64,000 nt of DNA from Ailanthus altissimus (taxonomy: Eukaryota; Streptophyta; Magnoliopsida; Sapindales; Simaroubaceae): assembly GCA_946807835.1 (NCBI GenBank), contig OX327702.1, positions 10,664,001 to 10,728,000 on the forward strand, read 5' to 3'. Under the pieces are notes generated by a model. It saw nothing but the letters and a program-made list of their open reading frames with translations, was not told where the DNA came from and made no database searches. The position numbers were made by a program, and so were the translations under genes. Below, one piece after another: positions 22,248 through 32,701 of this stretch. The first letter of the stretch is position 1. The number at the start of each line of letters is the position of its first letter.

Positions 22248-24417
22248 TGTTGGGAGTTGTACATTCATGGGTGTTTGCATGTGGGTTTTGTGTTTAATCA
22301 CAATTTATACATATCTCATATATATAATGAAGCAGCGGAAGCTTAAAGTATTGCAGTAAACACAATCACAATATATTAATCAGAAACGAGATTGAGAAAT
22401 AACCCTTGAAGCCTTTGGTTGGAGATTGTTGAAGTCCACCAAAATGTTGTCTTTGATCAATTCTAGTAATCAACAATGGTGGGTTTGATTATCTAGAATG
22501 ACAGCTTTTGATCCAGCACTTGTTTAACTACTTAAACTTGTGTTCTTGATTTTTTCTTTTGATTAACACTTAATCAATTAATCAAAAACCTATTTTGCTA
22601 AATTAGTTTTAAGCCTTAAAAGAAAATAATGAATTCAACTCTTGAATCCATTAATTAGAAGACAATTTCTCTTTTCTCTCTTTGTAAAATGGCTGACCTA
22701 ATTTTGCAAAATCAATTTAACAAAAACCTTATGAATTTAATTTACATTTGTTTTATTTATACAAATGAATTTAATTTCATTTCATAACACTTAATTTCAC
22801 TTAATATCAATTTGAATTTAATCTAACCTAATCATAGTTAACTCTTAACTTTAGTTAGGTTAAACTAACATTAAAATATTCTAACTATAGTTAACTCTTA
22901 ACTCTAGTTAATTAAAAGAATATTTAATTATTTTAATCATAGTTAACTAATTTAACCATGGTTAGGTTAACTTTTACTTAACCATTAAGTATAGTTAATC
23001 TAACTTAACTAAATGGTTAACTCTTAACCTTAGTTAAACTTAATTCATTTATTCAACAATTAAATAAATAAATATTTATTTGAATTATTTAATGATTAAA
23101 TAATTATCAAGTAAAATTACAATTATGTCCTTACTCGGTTACCAAGTTAACCTAAAGTGGGTCCCACCATCTGACCATATACTTTAGTTAACGTAACCTT
23201 AGTAAATTGCTGGATTTTACTGTATTAAACTATTTAATACGGTACGCTGCCCAAGTGCTCAAAGAGTACATTTCATATTGGGACTCCCTAGGTCCACGCC
23301 CGATTCGTCAAATGAAACTATTTCACAAGTCCGTGAACGATGCCCCACGCACACGTTACGGATATTACAAATCAGCGCGTCAGACCATACATGTTGAGGT
23401 TACTCCATATTCGTATAATCCTTCCGTCATTATATCCAGGATGAACGGGATATAAATCATTACCGTCAAATCCCGATAATTTCATCCATCACTTTATTAT
23501 CTTCAGATTCGTATCTTTATGAACAATTTACGCAAACACTTTTGCTATAATGTTCGAACCTGGAGGAAACTCCTTTCCCAGGTTTATTGCTTACGGCCAT
23601 AAGACTTTACAAGATACAATCTCGAAGTTCGGATATACAACCCATCTATGTGAGCTGGCGGATCCCATATCTACGCACACCGAACTCCATGAGCATCGGA
23701 CCATACCCAGCGACACGTAGCGGTCAGACCATGAAAGGTCTCTGACATACGTGGAACCAAAGTATGATGGATCTCCCACAAGTTCACCGTGGCGCTCAGG
23801 TCGAAGGACCACAAATACTACTCAACTCGCGAGGACCTTCCTTTGACGGTTTCATAGGATATCTATTGGGGTCCTCTTGAGTCTGTTCAGTATCCAGTCC
23901 TAACTGAATACCTGTATGTCTATATGAACTTCAACCAAGCTCATGGTTAACTAAGAATAACCATTTGTACAATACAGCTATAGACATACACTAATCTATG
24001 TGTTTCACCGATAGACCCTCATTGGTAAACGTAGATCAGGAACTCTTTATTTGAGAAGATACTTCCATAACGACATTTCTTAGTCTCTATTGCAACTCTT
24101 TACAATTTTGTCATTACTAGTAGATTCTCAGGTCTTTGTTACATTATAGATTAGGTTCTAACTTTTAGATCCCGCTGGGTATTATAACCTGCTAACACTT
24201 AGCATTTATAACTATCAGCTTTGCTAACTCTTAGTCATGGTTTAAACTTCTTTAAACCAGATATGAACTCATTCAGATCATATCATTTTTATAATGTTAC
24301 AAGCTTAATTACCATTTAATAAAAGTTATCAGCGATTTAATAAAATATGCATTGTATAAATATTACAAACTAAATATTCATACAAACTGGGATGGCGCGT
24401 AAGCACATACCCTAACA
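22248..24417 (-). mobile_element. R1 solo LTR (2170 bp) inside the MULE
   Basis: Read on the minus strand it starts TGTTAGGGTATGTGC at 24417 and ends CTCCCAACA at 22248. It is flanked by a perfect 5-bp TSD, TTAAT (22243-22247 and 24418-24422). It matches the R1 LTRs at 1475-3653 over the conserved half, including the block with GGACCTAGGGAGTC. A cluster of short GTTAAC/TTAACC repeats occupies about 22820-23045. No internal element sequence remains, so it arose by LTR-LTR recombination after insertion into the MULE. Confidence 0.92.
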
Positions 24418-24578
24418 TTAATTACATACCTTATAAATTTCAAATTCTAAACTCTGAACCTTAAATCTTAAACATGAAATTATAAGCCCTAAAGCCTAAA
24501 TGAGGAAGTTTTTGGAAACGAGAAAAATAGTATCATTAATATTTATATAGATAAAATTATATTACCTATTATTATCTA

Positions 24579-24600
24579 CAATAATAATAATAATAATAAT
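24579..24600 (+). repeat. AAT microsatellite
   Basis: A short run of about seven AAT units just upstream of the captured helicase fragment. Confidence 0.8.
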
Positions 24601-24655
24601 CACTTGAAAATCGTGTGCTAAAAGCAATTGAATAATTTCTATATAAATATTTTTT

Positions 24656-25148
24656 ATGATGTTCTTTCAATTGATGATATTTGAAATGCAATTCAATACA
24701 TCACTGAATGTCGTGTTTTCTATAGACTTTAGGTTTCCTTTCATAATTTGGACAAGTAAGAGTTATTTGAGAAAAAAAATGGTAGCCAATTTAATGAACC
24801 AAGTGAAACATAGGGAAGAAAGAGTATGCCTTATCTAAATGGTAAAGTTGTACTCATAGACAAGAGATAAAGAGATCTTGGAACTTAGTTATAGATTATT
24901 TAGTAAACTTGTTAATGAAAAAAAAAATGAAAAATCATCCAATGAGTGAAGCAAGAATATTACTTGCCTTAACAAAGTCTTGTTGCGAAAGCATAACTCT
25001 TGTGGGGGTTTCAAACATTGTTCTGTTAGATGTTGTATTGAACCCCTCAGTGAAAAAACAAGTTATAAATCGAGCATATAGGCTTGGTAAAAAAAAAAAT
25101 GGCGTATGTTTGCCATCTTATTACATCGGGGACAATAGAAAAGTATAA
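24656..25148 (+). pseudogene. SNF2 helicase C-terminal fragment, CLASSY-like, captured by the MULE
   Basis: The last 240 bp (24909-25148) read SEARILLALTKSCCESITLV and then VLLDVVLNPSVKKQVINRAY-RLGKKK. These are helicase motifs V and VI of SNF2 proteins; the SEAR-LL-TK-C, LLDVV-NPSV and INRAYRLG pattern is that of the plant CLASSY (CLSY) group, which works with RNA polymerase IV in RNA-directed DNA methylation. Just upstream, after a frameshift near 24829, YLNGKVVLIDKR (24828-24863) matches the preceding part of the same domain, and a weaker match extends back to about 24770. The key arginine of motif VI is kept, but frameshifts, stops and loss of the rest of the protein make it non-functional. 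SNF2 assignment is firm; the CLSY subfamily is probable. Confidence 0.75.
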
Positions 25149-25964
25149 AATTCATTGACAAGCTAATGCCAAATAAGTATTATCATTTTAAGATGACTTC
25201 ACATTAGAATTCTCTAAACATCTATGATTATTACTATTCTTGTATGAACTTAAGATAATTCACGTAAAATGGACAAGCAATTATTCATTTAAATTTTATA
25301 ATTTATTCTTCTTGAACCCTACAAATAAATCTATTTTAGATAATCTCACTTTATTTTAGTACATGAAGTAAATGTTCAATAGTCAGAAGTCTCATCATTA
25401 ACTCTAAACTTAAGTCTTGAAGCCCTTCTACTTATTAAATTTAATTAGACATATAAGATATGACTGATGATGACAGTTATGAGATTGACTTGATATGATG
25501 ATATAAAGATCGGCTTGATTCCGCGTAGTTAAGAATAAATTAAACATTTTTAAATGTCCTAAATTGATTAAGAGCAGTTCTGAAGACAAACTCAATAACT
25601 TATAGTGAGAGGTTGTTAAGTTAAACCTTCTGCTTCATCTTTTCCTAAAATGCAGCATACTTAGCCTCCGTAATATACTCCATATAGAATGAAGAATGTT
25701 AATCTTGATTCGAGAGCTTATCAAATTATTTGCTTTTACAAATTCAACCCACAATAAAATACAATACACATTTTGAAGAGTTGATTTTATGCTTGCTCTA
25801 TATACAATTGTAACTGCATTTAAATATGCAATTGTAACTGCATTTAAAAAGTCTATTGTCAATAGATTTCTTATCATCTTTCTTAAGGACATGAGGTACA
25901 TTATATAACTACTCAATTTCCTCCTTATAATTGTGGGTCATTCTCTTCATAGTTGTAGGTAAAT
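25149..25964. other. Unassigned inner part of the MULE
   Basis: No family recognised. A minus-strand open frame of 93 codons (25635-25916) contains a near-repeat (LNAVTIAY then LNAVTIVY), reflecting a local DNA duplication of ATGCAATTGTAACTGCATTT-like sequence at about 25807-25850. It has no known domain. Confidence 0.4.
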
Positions 25965-26784
25965 TCTTAAGCACATTGCAAGTTTGTAAAACTCATAAAG
26001 ATATGATAGAGGAACGTATTTGTATAAAACATAGTGCTACATCTCTTACTAGAGTAATTTTGATGGTTTAGAGTTTAAGATTTAGAGTTTAGGGTAAACG
26101 GTTTGCTATATTTTTAATTGCTGTTGTAAATTATGATACAAAGAAAATAATTAAGATATATATTTTGTTACAATCTTAAGAGTAAATGTAATTCATTATA
26201 TTATTTAATTATTTAATTTATTAATTATTCAATTACCAATTAATATTAAAAAATAAACAATTAAATATTTTGATTAATAATTAATAATTATATTTTATTT
26301 AATAAATTAAATGAATTTAAAATAACAACTAAAATTAAATTTAATATATTAATTCATTAATTTAATTTAATAGCTAAAAGTAATTTAATTTTAAATCAAA
26401 ATAAATTTATTTAAAAAAATAATTAAAAAATTTAAGCCATGAAACATGGCACAACAAAGCGTTGAGCGTGCGTGAAGTGCTTGTGCAAAGCGCAAGCGTG
26501 CTTGCACCACTAGCACGTATGCAGGTAGCAAACGTTCATTCTTAACCATCTTTTTGGCCTTTTTGATTATTTTTTCACCCACTTTTTTTTTATTTATAAA
26601 ATCTATTCATTTATTATTAAATTTACTTATTTTTCACAAATTCTATACATTTGGATAAGAGAGAAGAAAAAATTACAGATGTTTATGGTTGAGGGCAAAA
26701 ATGTCTAAATTTGAATTTTTTATTATAAAAAATAAAAAATATATAACTAAAAAAACCCAATTAGGGCCATCTTCGAAAATTTCC
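25965..26784 (-). repeat. Right terminal inverted repeat of the MULE
   Basis: Inverted partner of 21537-22160. It is about 200 bp longer than the left TIR, partly because of a GC-richer segment at about 26436-26540 with several GCGTG/GCACG phrases that the left side lacks. Confidence 0.7.
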
Positions 26785-28492
26785 CTTTCCTTTTTGGCTG
26801 AATTATTGATGTGTTCAAGAAGGTGAAACGTGAAATTAGTATAAATTCAATTAATTATATATTATATTTGTTAGGGCGATGTGCCAGCAATTGCGAGGAC
26901 AGGGCATGTGATTGAAGCCGAAACATGATTTTGTCCAATTAAAAGTATTTAAGTCCTTGCTTGTCGCATAAGCAGATACGAGTCGCTTGGACAATAAAAA
27001 GATGTCAAATAGATATGCCAAATATTATTTTACTTTACCAAAGTTCATATCATTATCATCTCTAGTTTCTTCTTGCATGAATCACATTTTTGCATGAATC
27101 ACTTTACCCAAGTTCATACCATACCATTAACGTTAAAAAGATGTCTAAAATTCAATTTGGCCAAAGACAAAGTTGTTATAATAGGGCTCTTATTCATTGA
27201 TCGACATAATCAAAAGCATTTTATAGCATGTTGAATCTGAAATTTGGAAGATTATGAACCTACCAATTGAATTTGTATTTCTTGAAAATAGTTACAGAAT
27301 CTCTAAAAAGATTGGGCTGAGATGATTTTTTATCTTTGCACATTTTGAATATTAAAAGTCTCTTACAATCACAAATAAGGTCAAATCACACGAAAGTTAT
27401 TCTAAATGATGATCTCTAATGCATAAGTTAGTAATGAAGAGATGACTCTCCAATATTTAAGTTAGCAATAAGTCAATAAAAAAAGATAAGGAAAGTAAGA
27501 GAATAATAAAGAGAGAATTTTAGGTATTGGGTATAGGAAGAATTTTTAGGGTTTTTAACTTGCTCAAAAGTCTCATTTCTTAATTGTTTTAGTTCTTTCT
27601 TTATAGATTTTGATGTATTAAGTTGTAGAGTTTTATTAGAATTAAGATATAACTTCACTTTTTTTATTTTGAACTTATCTTGAAATTATTAAATCAGTAT
27701 TTGTATAAAAAAATTTAGAAATTTGAGATAATTGAAGATAAGAACAGTTTAAGTCATTGATCGATATGTATTACTTCTGTTGCCTTTGAAATGCTTTAGT
27801 GATCGGTCTTGATTAGAACAGATTGACAATGATACTTGTTTATGCCAGAGATTTTGAGAGCTGAAAACATGAGTAAGTTTTAAGATACTTCTTTTAATAT
27901 CGAGTCTTCTTAATTGTAGTGAGATAAATCTTTTAATATCGAGTCTTCTTAATTGTAGTGAGATAAAACTTGGGTTCCTGCATAATTAAATTTCTTGTGA
28001 GCCTTAAATGAAATGTTTCTAGGATGTCCAAATTGAAGGCTGGTAGGCTGTATTAGGTCTTTTAGAGAATTGGATTAGGCCAAAATTTAGGAAAACATAA
28101 ATAATAAAAAAATGTAATTATAATTATTTTATAACATTTGTCTCGTAAAAAATTAATTTAAAATTAAGAAAATGAAAAGGGGAAATAGCGAAATGTTTCA
28201 AATTGGATGGTCGATTTCTAATGGCAGAAGGGTTACATTAGAGAGTCAGAAAAATGCAGTAAGAATGTTGACCCTATGTTAGAAAAATGAATCAGAATAA
28301 TTTAAAGTAAGAGTCAAAATAGGTTAAAATCTCTACAACTTTATTCAATGATGTCGTACTGGTGCTCTCTGTATACAGGGTTCAACCTAGGACTGTTTCG
28401 GCCTGGCTAGTTCCACTCATTAGTTAGACTAGAAAACAGAAATAAGTTCTGTGCTTTTTTTCTTTCAATAGAGACTTGTCTTCTTTTAGTTT
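26785..28492. other. Intergenic DNA with a 39-bp tandem duplication
   Basis: No gene is recognised. An exact 39-bp direct tandem duplication lies at 27890-27928 and 27929-27967, beginning TCTTTTAATATCGAGTC. Confidence 0.6.
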
Positions 28493-28500
28493 AACAATAA

Positions 28501-28640
28501 GGGCACAAACAAAAGCATTAAGCACTAGGAAAAAAGGAAACATATTTTTCTTTCGACTAAAAGGAAAAAAAGGAAAAACTTTAGTAGCTGTCGCCCAACA
28601 CAAACAAAAGCATTAAGCACCTGGAAAAAAGGAAACATAT
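28501..28640 (+). repeat. 43-bp direct repeat at the retroposon 5' end
   Basis: ACAAACAAAAGCATTAAGCA followed by about 20 more nearly identical bases ending GGAAACATAT occurs at about 28504-28545 and again at about 28598-28640. It may be a template-jump product of retroposition. Confidence 0.75.
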
Positions 28641-29764
28641 CATCTACTCTCTCACTCCCCTCATCGCCCCCTTCTCTCTTTCTTCCCCGTTCTGTCTGTT
28701 TGTTTTTCTTGCCTGCGCGGTGGTGGCGGCTCTCTCCGATCGCGTTTTAGTTCGGTTGATACTCACCGCATTGTACCAACCCTGGCCGGTACCAGCTACT
28801 CTTTCGTCGGCCTTCTCCTCTTCTAGTCGAGTCTCATGCGCGGTGGTGGTTGTCAACCTGCTTGCTTTAGCGGCCTATAGTCCAAGTGATCCTCGTTGCA
28901 GTTCACTGGTCCTGGGCAACATCTGTCGCTCCTCCATCGGCCTATAGTCATTCCGCAGCCTTTTCCCAGTCATGACATTTGCAAAATAACCTCTTGTGCA
29001 TGTAGCTGCTGGGCTGGCTATTCTCACGGTGGCTGAGCTGTGCTCCACTTGCAACTACGATTTGCCAACGGATTCTGTCGCTTTTAGGTCGACTCATCTT
29101 CACCGTTTTCAGCCGCTCAGTCTTTGGCTTTCGCAACTCCCTATGGGGTATTCTGCGGGGTGGTGGTTGTCGACCTATTCTCGCCGGCTGCTTTCTATCG
29201 AGGTGGATCCTCACGGCGTCCCACTGGTCCTAGCCGACATCAACCGCGCCTCCTCCCATTCCCCTCAGCTCTAGGTCCAAACCCACAGTTACTGTTTCGG
29301 CCATAAGCTTCGCCATCGACCATCAATTGAAATTATATTTGCGGTTGTCTGTCTTGTGTGTTGTGTATAGTGGTGGGCTAAGGTTGGATATATTTAAATG
29401 TATGTAGTAGGGGTATTTTTGTAATTTTATTTAGTTAGTTTTTATGTAACAAGCCTCCTATGTGAGGTAGTTTTTTCCTCTTATGTAAGGTAGCCCTCCT
29501 CTTCGTGAGGTTAAATTCCTTGTGTGTGAGGGTCGGTTTCTTCCTAACCATAATCGGGGTAGATATCCTGTATGGAATTGGTCTCGTTTTGAGATATCGT
29601 TATAACTCCGCTGTTGGAGAAATAGGTTCGGACGAACTATAAAAAGCTTAAATTGTCTAAATGAAGTGTCTTGGTAATTTATTTGATGTATATCAACAGA
29701 CCTACCAATACCAATGTAATATTGTGAGTTATTTATAATATTACATTTTAACTTCAAAAAAAAA
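28506..29764 (+). mobile_element. Poly(A)-tailed retroposon, probably non-autonomous LINE-like
   Basis: A run of 11 A at 29756-29766 is followed by AACAATAAGAGCA (29765-29777). The same 13 bases with one mismatch (AACAATAAGGGCA) stand at 28493-28505, which defines a target-site duplication and the element between. Poly(A) plus a TSD of variable length means target-primed reverse transcription. The 5' part is CT-rich then GC-rich, with about three diverged copies of a module that starts near GCGGTGGTGG (about 28718, 28838 and 29157). The 3' third is AT-rich. No reverse transcriptase is encoded, and overlapping open frames at 28644-29306 on both strands have no domain. It could be a non-autonomous LINE derivative or a retrocopied transcript. 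Confidence 0.6.
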
Positions 29765-29777
29765 AACAATAAGAGCA

Positions 29778-30305
29778 TATCTTTTCTTTTAATTTAACAC
29801 GATGTTTCTAAAGGATTTCCTCTTTAAAAATTTTGTAATTTTGTTTTGAAGCATGAAGATTTATTTTATTGCTATTAAATAATTTAGGAAGTTATATTAC
29901 GATATTCTTTCTATAACTTGATTGAAATATTAAATAATTCTATATCAGCAGCAATATGTAATGTTAATTGACAACATGAGATTTCATTATTAATTGACGT
30001 CTAAATTCAAAATAAAATTGGAGAAACATAAAAGTTTGTTCTAATAATCCTAAGAATAATGCTACGTATAGATAGTTGGATAAAAAATGTGTATTTTAAA
30101 TAATGTGGCATTTAATATATTTGTTGACTAAAATATAAAATCTGGCTTCTTGAACCAATAAACTTTAAATTTATTTTAGAGAGAATGAACTTGAGTTTCT
30201 TTGACTAGATTGTGCAAAAAATAAGTTATATATATAATTGGAATGTAAAGTTTGTACTTTAAGTGACGTAATATGTAATATATCAATTATTAGTTAATTT
30301 AAATA
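29778..30305. other. AT-rich intergenic DNA
   Basis: No feature seen between the retroposon and the Tork-like copia element. Confidence 0.6.
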
Positions 30306-30907
30306 TGTTTAAGTGGAAGCGATTCACACAATTAAAATAGTGCAATAAGTAATTAACAAATAATTTAGAGAGAGAAAAGGTAGAAAAAATCGCATAAGAA
30401 TTTATGTGGTTTGACAATTGTCTATGTCAATAGTAGATCAAGATCTTACTTTTTTATTATTGAATTACAAGGCACTCACAAAATATGCTTTTTACAAGAA
30501 TCTCAAAGCTCACAAAAACTTTTAATAATTTCTCACTCAATTGTCCATTCTTATAATTTGGAATTTTTCTCTTGTGTATAGTTGTGTTGTGATTATTTAC
30601 AAGTCAAAATAGAACCCTTATATAGGTTATAGATGTCCTAGGGAAACTTTAATCTGAGTGAGAACAAGATTAGAGAGTTCTAGCACACTTAGAGAACTTA
30701 GGGGAGGTGGTTGCGCTGGGCGCCCAAGCCTGACATGCTAGCTTTGAACACAATGGTGCTCCACTATGAGCACCGCGACGTCTAGGCCTGGTATTGTGGG
30801 CGATATCGTTTCGCCTCTTTTTGCCTCCATTTCTCTTCCTTGTGTCCCCTAATTTCTTGGCTTAATCTAAAATCTCTTCCAAGGTAATTTTAATCAATTT
30901 TCTCACA
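30306..30907 (-). repeat. 3' LTR of the Tork-like element
   Basis: Plus-strand left border TGTTTAAGTGG and right border TTTTCTCACA. It aligns with 40616-41192 along its length, for example TTTAGAGAGAGAAAAGGTAG and TTACAAGAATCTCAAAGCTC. It carries an extra GC-richer patch at about 30720-30800. Confidence 0.85.
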
Positions 30908-31099
30908 AATTTTTTCATTGATTCAAAATCATCATCGAAGCTTCCAAGACCTCTTATCTCCGCATCTTTGTCACCTTTACATAGTAATAACTCTGGTTAA
31001 GTCATTACATAAGACGAACTTAACTGAAGGTAGTGACTTAGTCAACATATCAATAGAATTTTCAGATGATGTGATCTTTTTTAGTCTAATATTGCCACT

Positions 31100-32701
31100 T
31101 TGAACAATCTGTCGAATGAAATGGAGTCACACATCAATGTGTTTAAACCTATCATGAAACACTTTATGCTTGCTTAGGTGTAGGTACTTTGGCTATCACA
31201 ACACACTCTGGTGTTGATATTTTTAATAGCCAATATCTCCGTGCAAATACCTTTTAACCACACGGTCTTTTAATAGCTTTATCTACAACTATATACTCTA
31301 CCTCTATGGTTGATAGTGCTACCACGTGCTATAGAATTGACTTCTAGCACACACTACACCCAAGCACTGTGAATATGTACATAGTCAAAGATATTCTCCT
31401 GTCAAGGTCACCCGTAAATTTGATTCAACGTATCCTTTTATTATTTCACCCTTATTCTCAACCATTTTATATAATGATCTGACGTTTCCTTGAGATATCT
31501 TAATATCTACTTCACTGTAAGCCATTGATATTTCCTCAGATTCACCATGTATCTACTTATGACACTTGTCACTTGTGTTATGTTAGATCTTATGTAAACA
31601 ATCTTATACGTGATGCTTACAATAGTGCTAGCATACGATACTTTATTTATCTGCAGTTTATCATCTTTAGATTTTGGTAACTATATTGCTAAAAATTTGA
31701 AATGCATGGAAACAACCTTTGCATTAGACATACCAAACTTCTCTTGAATATTGAGTACATATATCTGCTGTGACAAATAGATAACATTTCTTCTTTTCTT
31801 TATAATATCCATACCCAAAATCCTCTTTGCTGCTCATAAATCGTTCATTTTAAACTTGTCACTTAACTGCTTCTTCAATTTATATATTTCTTTCATATCT
31901 CTACATGCAATCAGCATATCATCCACACACAGAAGCAAAAACATACTTATCCCATTGCTTAAGCTCTTAAAGTACACACACCCGTCATACTTGCTTTTAT
32001 TGAACCTACAAGTCATCATGAAATATCCTTCTTAAGAGATTGTTTCAACCCGAACAATGTCTTATTCAATAAACAAGCATGCTCCTCCATATCAGGTTAT
32101 ACAATACATTATGGTTATGACATGTATATCTTTTTCTTTAGTTCTCTATGTAAAAAAATTGTCTTTATATCCATTTACTCTAGATGTAAGTTAAAGTTTA
32201 GACACATGGCTAACATAATTTTAATACATGTGTGCTTGACGACCGGAGAGAAAATCTCATGAAAGTCAATCCCCTATTTTTAAGTAAAATCTTGTGCTAC
32301 TAGTCTAGCTTTAAACCTCGTAGGCTTTACCCCTAGTATCCACTCCTTAACCTTGTATACCCACTTGCATCCAACTAGTTTCTTTTGAGGTCTTTCTACC
32401 AATATTCAAGTATTATTCTTCTTAGAGAACTAATATCTTCTTTCATGGCCTATTGCCATTTATCACTATTCCCACTCTTCATAATCTCATTATACGTCTT
32501 AGGTTCATCATACTCAAGAGTATATACAGAATTGAAAGCATGAGCAACTAAGTCTTCTTAAGCTATCTTAATTAGTGGATTTATCATTCTCCTTAGTCTA
32601 TCTCTAACTAGTTGGTATTCTTCAAGTTTCATCTCAAAAGTCCTAATTTTACTTTAAGAGGACTTAAAGGAACTCACCAGTGTCTTTTGCTTAACTTCAA
32701 G
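31100..32701 (-). pseudogene. Tork-like copia reverse transcriptase and RNase H, broken
   Basis: Minus-strand reading gives FNKSKYDGCVYFKSLSNGIS and LLLCVDDMLIACRDMKEIYK, then LKKQLSDKFKMNDL, at 31834-32019. This is the RT active site of the Tork group with the usual tyrosine of YVDD changed to cysteine. Upstream RT blocks lie toward 32640 and RNase H relics toward 31100. Stops and frameshifts are frequent. The coding sequence is cut at 32701 by the Tekay-like solo LTR and resumes at 36875. Confidence 0.85.

Larger units (their letters stand above)
21537..26784. mobile_element. Long-TIR Mutator-like element (Pack-MULE) carrying a helicase fragment
   Basis: The left end GAAAATTTTCAAAAATAGCC and the inverted right end (GGAAATTTTCGAAGATGGCC on the minus strand) are terminal inverted repeats that can be followed by eye for over 600 bp: left 21537-22160, right about 25965-26784. 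Long TIRs starting GGAAATTTTCG are typical of plant MULEs. The flanks TTTTTCTTT (21528-21536) and CTTTCCTTT (26785-26793) match at seven of nine bases, as expected for an old 9-bp TSD. No transposase motif was seen. Between the TIRs lie a CLASSY-like SNF2 helicase fragment (24656-25148) and unassigned sequence. An R1 solo LTR (22248-24417) was inserted later; without it the element is about 3.1 kb. Confidence 0.75.

Noticed and set aside
23207..23812. Open frames of 82 (plus) and 73 (minus) codons
   Set aside because: Both lie in the inverted R1 solo LTR, and the same DNA in other R1 copies does not keep the frames open.
25635..25916. 93-codon minus-strand open frame in the MULE, considered as transposase remnant
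   Set aside because: No mudrA-like motif; part of its length is a local DNA duplication.
28644..29306. Several overlapping open frames in the GC-rich region
   Set aside because: They occur in all frames of the retroposon because GC-rich DNA has few stops; no conserved protein.
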